Part shown: positions 7,789 to 15,636 of the stretch, one piece after another
How positions within the stretch are numbered: position 1 is the stretch's first letter
Layout: each line of letters opens with the position of its first letter
Source: Croceibacterium_A sp965977975
Lineage (GTDB): Bacteria > Pseudomonadota > Alphaproteobacteria > Sphingomonadales > Sphingomonadaceae
Length of the DNA: 20,073 nt
NCBI GenBank assembly: GCA_965977975.1
Contig: CBHCZH010000055.1
Span: forward strand, 1 to 20,073
Reading direction: 5' to 3'
Position numbers and translations under genes: made by a program
Notes under the pieces: model-generated
Database searches by the model: none
What the model saw: the letters and a program-made list of their open reading frames with translations, nothing else
What the model was told of the DNA's origin: nothing

Positions 7789-8871
7789 ATGCGGACCGCC
7801 GTTCGACTTTTTCGCACGCTGCTGGCGGTCGTTGCCATCCTTCTCACGACGCCCGCCTCGGCGCACCCGGTTCCGTTCAGCTATCTGGATCTCGAAGTGC
7901 GTGACGATGCCGTCACTGGTCGCATCCGCGTGCATCTCGTCGACCTTGCCCCGGCGCTCGGGGTCGCCGATCCACGGGAACTGCTGCGGCCAGAAGTTCA
8001 GGCGGCGCATCGCGAGCGAATCAAACGCTATCTCGCCTCGCGCATCGCCATCGAGCACAGCGGGTTCGCTCGCGCCGAATGGGGCCCGATCGCGGTGGTC
8101 GACCAGAACGAGGCGCTGCAGCTTGAGCTCCGCATCGCCGGACGCCCGGAAGGCGCGCTCACGCTCGACGCAGACTTGTTCCCGGCCGACCCCGACCATC
8201 AGACTTTCGTCAACGTTTACGAGCACGGCGAGTTTCGTCAGCAGTTCATCTTCTCGGCCGAGAGCGAACCGCAGACCTTCTACCGCGGCACGACTGCGGG
8301 CGCCTTCGCGGTGATGAGAACCTTCGTTCCCTCGGGCATCCGCCACATCGCGATCGGGCCTGACCACATCCTGTTCCTGATCGGCCTGCTGCTGCTCGGC
8401 GGCGGGTGGCGCAAGCTGGTTGCGATCGTGACCGCGTTCACGGTCGGGCACAGCGTGACCCTGTCGCTCGCCGCTCTGGACATTCTCAATCCGCCGGCCT
8501 GGCTGATCGAGCCCGCGATCGCGCTCAGCATCGTCGTGGTCGGCGCCGACAACCTCTTGCAGAGCAAGGAAAAAGGCCTGGATCTACGCGCTTGGGTCGC
8601 GCTGGTATTCGGCCTCGTGCACGGATTCGGCTTCGCATATGTGCTCAAAGAATTCGGACTTCCTCAAGAAGCGCTTGGCTGGTCGCTGTTTTCGTTTAAC
8701 GTCGGCGTCGAACTGGGACAGCTCGCGATCGTCCTCGTAGTGGCCTCGGCGTTGGCGCTCGTGAGGCGCCGCTGGCCGAGGGCGAATAACGCGATCGTAG
8801 TCGGTGGCTCGGCCGTGGTCATCGCGGCGGGTGCATACTGGTTCGTGGAGCGGGTGTTCTTGGGAGCATGA
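7789..8871 (+). CDS. HupE/UreJ-type membrane protein
   Basis: This 360-residue protein has a signal peptide (cleavage near ASA-H, about residue 25) and a soluble exported domain of about 150 residues. A membrane half with about six helices then follows. The membrane part shows the HupE/UreJ_2 hallmarks: RHIAIGPDHILFLIGLLLLG (185-204), VGHSVTLSLA (219-228), GLVHGFGFA (275-283) and NVGVELGQ (304-311). HupE and UreJ relatives are linked to nickel or cobalt uptake, and the conserved His/Asp residues would suit metal binding. Members with a long exported N-terminal domain like this one are mostly uncharacterised. Its stop lies 2 bases before the metallo-hydrolase start, so cotranscription is very likely and metal supply to those enzymes is a plausible but untested role. 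No clear ribosome binding site precedes the ATG. Confidence 0.87.
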   Translation: MRTAVRLFRTLLAVVAILLTTPASAHPVPFSYLDLEVRDDAVTGRIRVHLVDLAPALGVADPRELLRPEVQAAHRERIKRYLASRIAIEHSGFARAEWGPIAVVDQNEALQLELRIAGRPEGALTLDADLFPADPDHQTFVNVYEHGEFRQQFIFSAESEPQTFYRGTTAGAFAVMRTFVPSGIRHIAIGPDHILFLIGLLLLGGGWRKLVAIVTAFTVGHSVTLSLAALDILNPPAWLIEPAIALSIVVVGADNLLQSKEKGLDLRAWVALVFGLVHGFGFAYVLKEFGLPQEALGWSLFSFNVGVELGQLAIVLVVASALALVRRRWPRANNAIVVGGSAVVIAAGAYWFVERVFLGA

Positions 8872-8873
8872 CG

Positions 8874-9935
8874 ATGAAGCGTCTGGCGTTTCTGGCGACG
8901 ATCGCGATGGCGGGGCTCACCGCGGCGGCGCTTTCCGCCCAGCAGGGACCTCCCCCGGGCGCGCGGCCGGCCGGCGGCCTTCCGGGGATCACCAAGATCG
9001 AGCAGGTCTCCGACAACGTCTATAAGATCTTCGGCGCGGGCGGAAACACGACGGCGTTCGTGCGCAGCGACGGTGTGGTGCTGGTCGACACCAAGCTGCC
9101 CAGCAACGGCCAGGCGATCCTCGAGCAGATCCGTAAGATCACCGACAAGCCGGTGACCATGATCATCAACACTCATTCGCACCCCGATCACCTCGGCAGC
9201 AATACCGAGATCGACACCGCGCGCGGCAACGCAGTGCAAGTCGTGGTTCAGGCCAACACGGCGCGGCGGATGGCGGCCATGCCGACCAACAACAAGGTCG
9301 GTCAGAGCTTCGAGGACAAGCTGACGCTGGGCAGCGGACGCGACCGGATCGATCTCTACTGGTTCGGCCCGGCGCACACGGATGGAGACGCCTTCATCGT
9401 CTTCCCAGCGGAAAAAGTGCTGGCGATGGGTGACGTAATGGCGTGGGACATGGGGCCCCTGATCGATCCCAATTCGGGCGGCAGCATGGTCGCCACTCCA
9501 GTCACGGTCAGCCGGCTGGTGCAGACGGTGACGGGGGTCGACAAGGTGATCGAGGGCCACGGCGGCGTGAATAGCTGGGCGGGGCTGCAGCGCTATCTCG
9601 CCTATACTCAGAAGGTGGTCGAAGTCGCCCGCCGGGCCAACGCCGAGAATATCGACCACGAGCAAGCCTACGACCGCTATTTCGCCACCGATCCGGCGAT
9701 GGCGGCCTATATCGGCGATCAACTCAAGCCGGGCCTGGAATACGGCGGCACGCCGAAGAGCCGGTCGCACAACAACATTTACGTCGCGATGCTCGAGCTG
9801 CGCGGCGAGCGGCCGCCGCTGATCATGGGCGCCCCGCCCCGGCCGGGCGCTGCTCCGCCCGCGCCTCCCGGTAGCGGCCGCGGAGGCGGCCCCGGCGAGC
9901 GCGGCACGCCGGCGGCCGACGAGCACGGGCATTGA
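8874..9935 (+). CDS. secreted metallo-beta-lactamase-fold hydrolase, paralogue 1
   Basis: This 353-residue protein begins with a signal peptide (cleavage near LSA-Q). The metal-binding set of the superfamily is complete: HSHPDH (His101, His103, Asp105, His106), His168 in PAHTDGD, Asp187 in AMGDVM and His229 in EGHGG. Two zinc ions would be expected. The overall pattern fits broad MBL-fold hydrolases; beta-lactamase activity cannot be assumed. ATG 8874 is preferred over ATG 8868, which overlaps the HupE stop, because GGAG at 8863-8866 is spaced 7 bases from 8874 and the downstream paralogue also begins MKRLA. The last 45 residues are Pro/Gly-rich and probably disordered. The next gene is a close duplicate. 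Confidence 0.9.
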   Translation: MKRLAFLATIAMAGLTAAALSAQQGPPPGARPAGGLPGITKIEQVSDNVYKIFGAGGNTTAFVRSDGVVLVDTKLPSNGQAILEQIRKITDKPVTMIINTHSHPDHLGSNTEIDTARGNAVQVVVQANTARRMAAMPTNNKVGQSFEDKLTLGSGRDRIDLYWFGPAHTDGDAFIVFPAEKVLAMGDVMAWDMGPLIDPNSGGSMVATPVTVSRLVQTVTGVDKVIEGHGGVNSWAGLQRYLAYTQKVVEVARRANAENIDHEQAYDRYFATDPAMAAYIGDQLKPGLEYGGTPKSRSHNNIYVAMLELRGERPPLIMGAPPRPGAAPPAPPGSGRGGGPGERGTPAADEHGH

Positions 9936-9939
9936 ACGC

Positions 9940-10851
9940 ATGAAACGGCTCGCCATTCTCACATCGCTCGTCGCGGCCGGGCTGGTTTCCGCGGGGCTCC
10001 ACGCCCAGGGTCAGCCCCTGCTCGGCGATATCGAGCAGGTCTCGGAACGGATCTGGACGATCTACGGCGAGGGCGGCAACACCACGGTGTTCGTGCTCGC
10101 CGACGGCGTTGCGCTGGTCGACACCAAGCTAGCCGGCAACGGGGCGGCGATCCTGGCGCAAGTGCGCAAGATCACCGACAAGCCGGTGGCCTTGATCGTC
10201 AACACCCATTCGCACGGCGACCATGTCGGCTCCAACGCGGAGCTCGACCCACGCGGCGAGATCGAGGTTGTCGCCCACGTCAACACGTCAAGGCGCATGG
10301 CGGCGATGGACGACGTCGGCGCGGCCAAACGGACCTTCGACGACCGGCTGACGCTGGGCGATGGCGCCGACCGGATCGAGCTCTACTGGTTCGGCGCCGG
10401 CCACACCGATGGCGACGCCTTCGTTGTCTTTCCCGCCGAACGCACGGTGGCGACGGGCGACATCTTCCAGCGAATGGCGATGACGGGGATCGACCGGAAT
10501 TCGGGCGGCAGCGCGCTCGCGCTGCCGGTTACGCTGAGCGAGGCGCGGGACACGATCAAAGGAGTCGACAAGGTCATCGACGGCCACGGCGACAAAGTGC
10601 GCAGCTGGGAAGAGTTCGGTACGTTTGTAGACTTCACCCGCGCCTTGATAGAGGCCGCCCGCAACGCGCAACGCACCAACGGAACGCCGGAGCAGGCGCT
10701 CGCTTCGCTCGAGGCCAACGCGAGCTTGCGACCGTTCCTGGATCCCGGTCAGCCGAGCGCCACAGTTACCGGGCGAGGCCAGGCTTTGCGCGGGCTGACC
10801 ACAGCGATGCAGGAGCTGCGCGGCGAGCCCCCGGCGCCGCCAACCCGCTGA
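9940..10851 (+). CDS. secreted metallo-beta-lactamase-fold hydrolase, paralogue 2
   Basis: This 303-residue protein has a signal peptide (cleavage near LHA-Q) and the full metal-ligand set: HSHGDH (His90, His92, Asp94, His95), His155 in AGHTDGD, Asp174 in ATGDIF and His216 in DGHGD. By eye it shares about two thirds of residues with the preceding protein over the 74 residues starting at IEQVS and running through the HxHxDH motif. This points to a tandem duplication. It lacks the long Pro/Gly tail of its neighbour and differs in the region after Asp174 and in the C-terminal third, so substrate range may differ. It starts 4 bases after the preceding stop, so the two are cotranscribed, with translational coupling likely. 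The substrate is unknown. Confidence 0.9.
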   Translation: MKRLAILTSLVAAGLVSAGLHAQGQPLLGDIEQVSERIWTIYGEGGNTTVFVLADGVALVDTKLAGNGAAILAQVRKITDKPVALIVNTHSHGDHVGSNAELDPRGEIEVVAHVNTSRRMAAMDDVGAAKRTFDDRLTLGDGADRIELYWFGAGHTDGDAFVVFPAERTVATGDIFQRMAMTGIDRNSGGSALALPVTLSEARDTIKGVDKVIDGHGDKVRSWEEFGTFVDFTRALIEAARNAQRTNGTPEQALASLEANASLRPFLDPGQPSATVTGRGQALRGLTTAMQELRGEPPAPPTR

Positions 10852-10854
10852 GGG

Positions 10855-11592
10855 CTAGAAGAATCCCATCAGCTTGAAACCGGCGACCAGGAGGACGATT
10901 CCCAGCGCCCTGAGCACCGCCTTGCTGCTGAACCGGATCCCGAGCGTCGTGCCGATCAGCGCGCCGGCAAGAACGCTCCCAGCGAACAGCGGCAGACTGC
11001 TCGGCAGGGCTTGCATCGAGGCAAGATTGCCCGACAGGCCGGCGACCGAGTTGCACAGGATGAACACGGCGGCGACTCCTGAGGCAATCTTCGGGTTCGA
11101 CCAGCCGAGGAACAGCAGCAGCGGCGAGAGGAAGATGCCCCCGCCCGTACCCGTAAGCCCGGACAGAAAGCCGATTCCCATTCCGATCAGAACCCCCGCG
11201 AAGATCGGCGGATCATGCGGATTGCCGACCGCGCGGATCTCGCGCGGCCACAGCAGCCGCGCCGCGCTGATCCAAAGCACGGCACCGACGAGCGGCCGGT
11301 AGACCTCGCCCGGGACTTGGATCGATCCGCCGAAGAAGGCGAACGGCGCGGCACCGAGGAGAAACGGCCATAGCGCGCGCCAGCGGAACAGCCTCGCACG
11401 AACGTAGCGCAGCGAGGTCAGGCTCGCGACGAGGATGTTGAGCACCAGCGCGGTGGGCCGCATCACGACCGGCGGCAGGCCGAACAGCGCCATCAGGGCG
11501 AGATAGGCTGAAGCGCCCGCGTGCCCAACCGAACTGTAGAGCATCGCGCCGAGGAACATGCATGCGGCGAGGAGCAGATCGGCCGTGGTCAA
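10855..11592 (-). CDS. TauE/SafE family permease (sulfite exporter family)
   Basis: The 245-residue protein is almost entirely hydrophobic, with about eight membrane helices in two similar halves. Family motifs are SSVGHAGASAYLALMAL near the start and GLTGTGGGIFLSPLLLF (145-161) opening the second half, which is the characteristic Gly-rich turn. Relatives export sulfite or sulfonates or move other small anions; nothing here fixes the substrate. The start is TTG at 11592, supported by GGGGAG ending 5 bases upstream and the lack of an ATG or GTG in frame further up. It is convergent with the metallo-hydrolase pair, with only 3 bases between the stops. Confidence 0.88.
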   Translation of the reverse strand: MTTADLLLAACMFLGAMLYSSVGHAGASAYLALMALFGLPPVVMRPTALVLNILVASLTSLRYVRARLFRWRALWPFLLGAAPFAFFGGSIQVPGEVYRPLVGAVLWISAARLLWPREIRAVGNPHDPPIFAGVLIGMGIGFLSGLTGTGGGIFLSPLLLFLGWSNPKIASGVAAVFILCNSVAGLSGNLASMQALPSSLPLFAGSVLAGALIGTTLGIRFSSKAVLRALGIVLLVAGFKLMGFF

Positions 11593-11715
11593 TTCGGCTC
11601 CCCATCCAAGACTTAGGCGGCGAGCCTCGGAAGGACATGCCCGCGCCTCGCGCCATATACGACGGGATATAGTGTGGTCCAGCGTCAGGCGGCCGTGACA
11701 GTACCGCTCGTCAGT

Positions 11716-13416
11716 TTAAGCGGGGCGCGTCGCCTCCCCGTCGCCTCCCTGCTGCTCGCGCCCCGGTTTACCCGAGCGCATCGCGAATTCGGTTGGCCGG
11801 CGCACGGGCACGGTCAGCACGCAGCGCACACCGCTGGGCGCGAAGTCGAGCTCGACCGGGTTCTTGAGTTCGTGCGCGACGATCCGCTCGATCAGGTCGG
11901 TACCGAAGCCGCGGCCGCGCTGCGGAGCCACCGGCGGACCGCCGCTTTCCTGCCACTCGATCCGCACCAGGCCCGGCGCTGTCAGCTTCCAGTGCGCCGT
12001 GACTTTACCGCCGGTCTGGCTCAGCGCGCCGTACTTGGCGGCATTGGTGGCCAGCTCGTGCATCGCAAGACCAAGCGAAAGCGCATCGTTGGGAGCGAGC
12101 TCGATCTCCGGGCCCTGCAACTCGATCTCATGATCGCCGTCCTGCGCGTAAGGCGTCAGTTCGGCCTCGATCACAGCGCGGATCGGAGTGGTGCCCCAGT
12201 CCGACTTGGTCAAGAGGTCGTGCGTCGCCGAAAGCGCACGGATGCGCCCGTCGAGTCCGTCGGCGAAGTCGTTGAGGTCGGTCGAGCGGCGGCGGGTGAG
12301 CGCGATGATCGAAAGTACGTTGGCGAGGGTGTTCTTGACGCGGTGGTTGAGCTCGCGAGTCAGCGAATTGCGGATCGAGGCCTGTTCCTCGAACCACCTG
12401 AGCGAAGCCTCGTCCTCGAGCGCCTGCTGCGTCAGCATCCGCACCAGCAGCATGAGCAGGCTGGCGACGAGCATGCCGAAGATCATCGTCACCATCGACA
12501 GGCCCGAGAGCCCCCCACCGTACGAGGACGTGACTTGCAGCTGCCACGGCGTGCCCGCCACCTCGACGCGCTCGCTCACCGTCTCACCTTGCGCCACCGG
12601 GCTGTCGATCGAGGCCATCAGGTTCGCCTCGCGCACTGCACCGTCGTAAAGCCGGACGCTGAAGTTCCCGGCATCCTCGAGCTCGAGCGCGGCGGCGAGG
12701 AAATCGCGCGCCGTGAATGGGCTATAGATGAAGCCTTTCAGTCGCCGCCCGCCGGGGATCGGCTCGAACACCGGCATATAGATCAGAAAACCGGACTGTG
12801 CCCCGTCGCCCTCCTGGCGCAGCACTACCCGGCCACTCGCAGTCGGCCGCGCCGTACGCTCCGCTTCGACCATCGCGGCGCGCCGGACCAGATCGGAGAA
12901 CATATCGAAGCCGAGCGCCCGCCGATTGCGCTCTGTGTCGGGCTCCAGGTAAGTGACCGGCACGGCATAGGGCTGACTGCCGTCCAACCGCGGGTGAAGC
13001 CGGACACGGATGGGCGCAGTGGCCGCCATAAGCGCATCATAAGCTTCGACCTCGTCGGGATAGACCACCGGTGCCCACCCGATCCCTTCGGCGCCGCGAT
13101 AGTCGGCATCAAGTCGCAATTCGCTGACGAAGCGGCGGAACCGCGCCGGCGGCACGTCGTCGAGTGTGGCGAGCAGCGCCGCGCCGGCGCGCAAATAGGC
13201 ACTGCTGGCGTTGGCGCGCCGCTCGAGCGCGGAGGCAATCGCGGTCGCCCGGCCGTGCAACTGCACTGCAGCGCGCGAGTCCTCGCCGCGCTCGATCGCG
13301 AACACGCTGAGCACCGTTATCGCGGCGATCAGCAGGAAGATCGCCACGGGCATGGCCCGCGGATAGCGGACCAGCCAGCGCTTCGTCCTGCTGCGACCCG
13401 CGGATCCCTGGTCCAA
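11716..13416 (-). CDS. CHASE-domain sensor histidine kinase, HWE family
   Basis: This 566-residue inner-membrane kinase has helix 1 at about 22-42. A periplasmic CHASE sensor (about 65-290, with YRGAEGIGWAPVVYP) follows, then helix 2 at about 306-326 and the cytoplasmic kinase. The phospho-acceptor is His358 in LNHRVKNTLANVLSI. The HWE signature is present: HELATNAAKYGAL (His453 onward) and IEWQESGG (Trp488, Glu490). GRGFGTDLI (501-509) is the ATP lid. HWE/HisKA_2 kinases commonly phosphorylate PhyR in the alphaproteobacterial general stress response. The divergent position next to nepR-ecfG supports that role. TTG 13416 is chosen because AGGGGAG lies 6 bases upstream; GTG 13458 would add 14 residues without such a site. 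The ligand of the CHASE domain is unknown. Confidence 0.9.
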   Translation of the reverse strand: MDQGSAGRSRTKRWLVRYPRAMPVAIFLLIAAITVLSVFAIERGEDSRAAVQLHGRATAIASALERRANASSAYLRAGAALLATLDDVPPARFRRFVSELRLDADYRGAEGIGWAPVVYPDEVEAYDALMAATAPIRVRLHPRLDGSQPYAVPVTYLEPDTERNRRALGFDMFSDLVRRAAMVEAERTARPTASGRVVLRQEGDGAQSGFLIYMPVFEPIPGGRRLKGFIYSPFTARDFLAAALELEDAGNFSVRLYDGAVREANLMASIDSPVAQGETVSERVEVAGTPWQLQVTSSYGGGLSGLSMVTMIFGMLVASLLMLLVRMLTQQALEDEASLRWFEEQASIRNSLTRELNHRVKNTLANVLSIIALTRRRSTDLNDFADGLDGRIRALSATHDLLTKSDWGTTPIRAVIEAELTPYAQDGDHEIELQGPEIELAPNDALSLGLAMHELATNAAKYGALSQTGGKVTAHWKLTAPGLVRIEWQESGGPPVAPQRGRGFGTDLIERIVAHELKNPVELDFAPSGVRCVLTVPVRRPTEFAMRSGKPGREQQGGDGEATRPA

Positions 13417-13523
13417 CCTCGACTCCCCTGCAAGCCGCCGTAACCAGCAGCCCGTCACCCCATTGCCGCGGCGTCACACCCGGCTTGTTCGCGATCCCCT
13501 CGCCGCGTCGATACGGCAAGGGG

Positions 13524-13548
13524 GGAACCGGACGGCGCCCCTTTCGTT
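13524..13548 (+). promoter_or_regulatory. EcfG-type promoter for nepR-ecfG
   Basis: GGAAC (13524-13528), a 16-base spacer, and CGTT (13545-13548) match the known EcfG/RpoE2-class promoter GGAAC-N16/17-CGTT exactly. It lies about 105 bases upstream of the preferred nepR start, which would allow autoregulation of the stress sigma factor, as known in other alphaproteobacteria. Confidence 0.75.
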
Positions 13549-13550
13549 CC
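13526..13550 (-). promoter_or_regulatory. possible opposite-facing EcfG-type promoter for the kinase gene
   Basis: Read on the minus strand, GGAAC (13550-13546), a 16-base spacer and GGTT (13529-13526) give the same promoter with one mismatch in the -10 element. It overlaps the plus-strand promoter base for base and points at the kinase, about 110 bases from its start. Activity in this direction is inferred. Confidence 0.45.
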
Positions 13551-13653
13551 GATATCGCGCAACAAACGCGCACTGCCGATGCACGAACGCAACAGGGACT
13601 GCGTGGCAAAGGCAGCGGCGAGGGACTATAGGGGCCGGCGGGACGTATCAAGC

Positions 13654-13827
13654 ATGGCAGGCGCTGGCAGGACGGGGAGCCCGGTGAAGGGTAAGAAGAG
13701 GAAGACCACGCGACCGGGGCCGGACTGGGCGTCCGGGCTCAAGCAACTCTATGATTCGGTGATCGAGGAACCCATTCCCGACACCTTCAAGGACTTGCTC
13801 TCGAAACTTGACGACGGAAAGCGATGA
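13654..13827 (+). CDS. nepR: NepR anti-sigma factor
   Basis: This 57-residue protein sequesters EcfG until phosphorylated PhyR takes it away. A short basic N-terminus (KGKKRKTTR) is followed by the NepR core GLKQLYDSVIEEPIPDTF (28-45) and DLLSKLD (47-53), which form the two helices that contact the sigma factor. Length and motif fit the family. The stop overlaps the ecfG ATG (ATGA at 13824-13827), so translation is coupled and anti-sigma and sigma are made in step. ATG 13654 gives the usual family length. GTG 13684, with GGGGAG 4 bases upstream, is an alternative giving 47 residues and keeping the core. A start at 13579 is unlikely because it adds residues unlike NepR. Confidence 0.88.
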   Translation: MAGAGRTGSPVKGKKRKTTRPGPDWASGLKQLYDSVIEEPIPDTFKDLLSKLDDGKR

Positions 13828-14450
13828 GCAAGGAAGAACGGGAGCTGCCCGCCCGCAGCGCCGATGACAAGAAGGCGTTCAAACATGAGCTGACCGAGGT
13901 CGTGCCGCACTTGCGCGCGTTCGCGCGCGGCCTGTGCGGTCGGCCCGACATGGCCGACGACCTGGTGCAGGAAACGCTGCTCAAGGCCTGGGCGGCACAG
14001 GACAGGTTCGAGCCCGGGACATCGATGCGCGCTTGGACGTTCGTGATCCTGCGCAACGCCTATCTCACCGATATGCGCCGTAACCGTTTCCGCGGCGAGT
14101 ATGACGAAACCGCCGCCGAGCGGATCCTCACCGCGCCGGCAGGGCAGGAGCAACCGATTCACCTCAGTGATATGCACCGCGCGCTGCTTACCCTGCCGCC
14201 CGAGCGGCGCGAGGCGCTGCTGCTGGTCGGCGCAGGCGGCTTTTCCTATGAGGAAGCGGCGCAGATCTGCGGTTGCGCGGTCGGCACGATCAAGAGCCGC
14301 GTCGGCCGCGCCCGCGCGGCACTATCGGCGATGATCGAAGAAGGGCAGATTCCCGAACGCTCGATCGACGATCCTTCGGCACACCGCGCGATCCTCGAGG
14401 AGCTCGACGACGTAGCGGCTGGACGGGGTCACGCGATCCCGACAAAGTAG
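13824..14450 (+). CDS. ecfG: EcfG-family general stress response sigma factor
   Basis: This 208-residue ECF sigma factor directs RNA polymerase to general stress promoters. Region 2 (about 28-92) contains DDLVQETLLKAWAAQDRF and SMRAWTFVILRN, the core-binding and -10 recognition parts. Region 4 (about 119-168) contains LPPERREALLLVGAGGFSYE and VGTIKSRVGRARAAL, a helix-turn-helix for the GGAAC -35. The sequence is characteristic of EcfG/RpoE2 rather than other ECF groups. It overlaps nepR by four bases and sits downstream of a matching promoter, so it probably activates its own synthesis. The C-terminal extension past region 4 (about 40 residues) is acidic. phyR, which completes the partner switch, is not nearby. 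Confidence 0.95.
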   Translation: MSKEERELPARSADDKKAFKHELTEVVPHLRAFARGLCGRPDMADDLVQETLLKAWAAQDRFEPGTSMRAWTFVILRNAYLTDMRRNRFRGEYDETAAERILTAPAGQEQPIHLSDMHRALLTLPPERREALLLVGAGGFSYEEAAQICGCAVGTIKSRVGRARAALSAMIEEGQIPERSIDDPSAHRAILEELDDVAAGRGHAIPTK

Positions 14451-14473
14451 CGGCCTGAGAAGGGGGCCGACAA

Positions 14474-15625
14474 GTGAGCACACAGCCCGAAGGCAGGGAA
14501 GCGCCGGAGCCGCGCCGTCGCACGCTCGCCTTCGCCGCCGAGGAGCTGCGGCTGATCTCCGCGCTCGTGGTGCTGATGGCAGTCGGGCTGTTCCTGGCGT
14601 TGCCGTTCGTGCTGTCGATCGGCTCGGTGGTGTTCCTGCCGCTGGTCACCGCGATCATCCTTACCATCGTGCTCTCGCCGCTCGCCGACAGGCTGGCGCA
14701 AGTCGGGTTGCCGAATTTCCTCGCCTCGTTCCTGGCGCTGCTGGTGTTTCTCGCGATCGTGTCTCTGGCGCTGACCGCGGTGCTGCGACCGGCGGTCGCG
14801 CTGTTCGACGACGTGCCGGCCATGATCGACCGTATCGGCGAGCATTTCGAGAACCTCCAGGGCGGCCTCGCCTGGGTCTCCCAGCTCAATGACCAGATCA
14901 CCCGGATCATCGGCGCCGAAGAGGGCGAGCAAGTCGTGCTCGCAGGGCCGACCATGCTCGAGCAACTCGCCTTCGCCACTCCGACCGTGGTGCTCGAGGT
15001 GCTGCTGACTTTCCTGATGGCGTTCTTCATGATCGAGGCGCGCGTGCGCGTGCGGCGCCGGCTGTTGCTCGACCGGCAGCACTTCGGCGCCAGCCTCAAA
15101 GCGGCACGCGTCATGCGCGAGGTACAGGACCGGGTCGCGGCCTACATCCTCACAGTCGCGCTGATCAATTTCGGCGTCGGAGTGATCGTCACGCTTGCTG
15201 CCTGGGCGCTCGGCATGCCGTTTCCGATAATGTGGGGCGGCCTCGCCGCGCTGCTCAACTTCATGCCCTACATAGGGCCCCTGGCGATGGTCGCGCTGTT
15301 GACCTTGTTCGGTCTCGGCACGGCTGACGCGCCGCTCGTCGGACTCGTCCCAGCCGCGGCGTACCTTTGCCTGCACGCGATCGAATCGAACCTGGTCACG
15401 CCGGCGATTCTCGGCGCGCGCTTCACCATGAACCCCGTGCTGATCCTGCTCGCGCTGAGTTACTTCAGCTGGATCTGGGGAGTGACGGGCGCGCTGCTCT
15501 CGGTACCGATCCTGTTGACGATCACCGCCCTCATCGATCACCTCGGCCGGCCCAACCTGATCGGCTTTATCTTCGGCGAGCCGCTGTTCCACGCCAACGT
15601 TCTCAACCTGAGCGACGAGGGCTGA
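14474..15625 (+). CDS. AI-2E family transporter (PerM/YdiK-like)
   Basis: This 383-residue inner-membrane protein has about eight helices: pairs near 27-70, one near 82-107, one near 168-187, and four from about 222 to 355. Family hallmarks are LNFMPYIGPL (261-270) and HAIESNLVTPAILGARFTMN (301-320). Members include the AI-2 exporter TqsA and Na+/H+ antiporters, but most have no known substrate, so AI-2 export should not be assumed. The start is GTG at 14474, 23 bases after ecfG, with AGGGGG upstream. The gap is too short for an independent strong promoter to be evident, so it is probably transcribed with nepR-ecfG and stress induced. Confidence 0.88.
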   Translation: MSTQPEGREAPEPRRRTLAFAAEELRLISALVVLMAVGLFLALPFVLSIGSVVFLPLVTAIILTIVLSPLADRLAQVGLPNFLASFLALLVFLAIVSLALTAVLRPAVALFDDVPAMIDRIGEHFENLQGGLAWVSQLNDQITRIIGAEEGEQVVLAGPTMLEQLAFATPTVVLEVLLTFLMAFFMIEARVRVRRRLLLDRQHFGASLKAARVMREVQDRVAAYILTVALINFGVGVIVTLAAWALGMPFPIMWGGLAALLNFMPYIGPLAMVALLTLFGLGTADAPLVGLVPAAAYLCLHAIESNLVTPAILGARFTMNPVLILLALSYFSWIWGVTGALLSVPILLTITALIDHLGRPNLIGFIFGEPLFHANVLNLSDEG

Positions 15626-15636
15626 CCGGACTGGCC

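Noticed and set aside
8664..9962. 432-residue minus-strand frame opposite the first metallo-hydrolase
   Set aside because: The composition is His/Arg/Asp-rich without motif, and the plus strand has every MBL metal ligand.
11674..13443. 589-residue plus-strand open frame opposite the histidine kinase
   Set aside because: It is His/Arg/Gln-rich with no domain, signal or ribosome binding site. It is the mirror of a GC-rich coding gene whose minus-strand product has full CHASE and HWE motifs.
15367..15636. 90-codon upstream extension of NDH-2
   Set aside because: This frame overlaps the AI-2E transporter coding region and yields Arg/Pro-rich noise; ATG 15637 begins directly ahead of the FAD fold.
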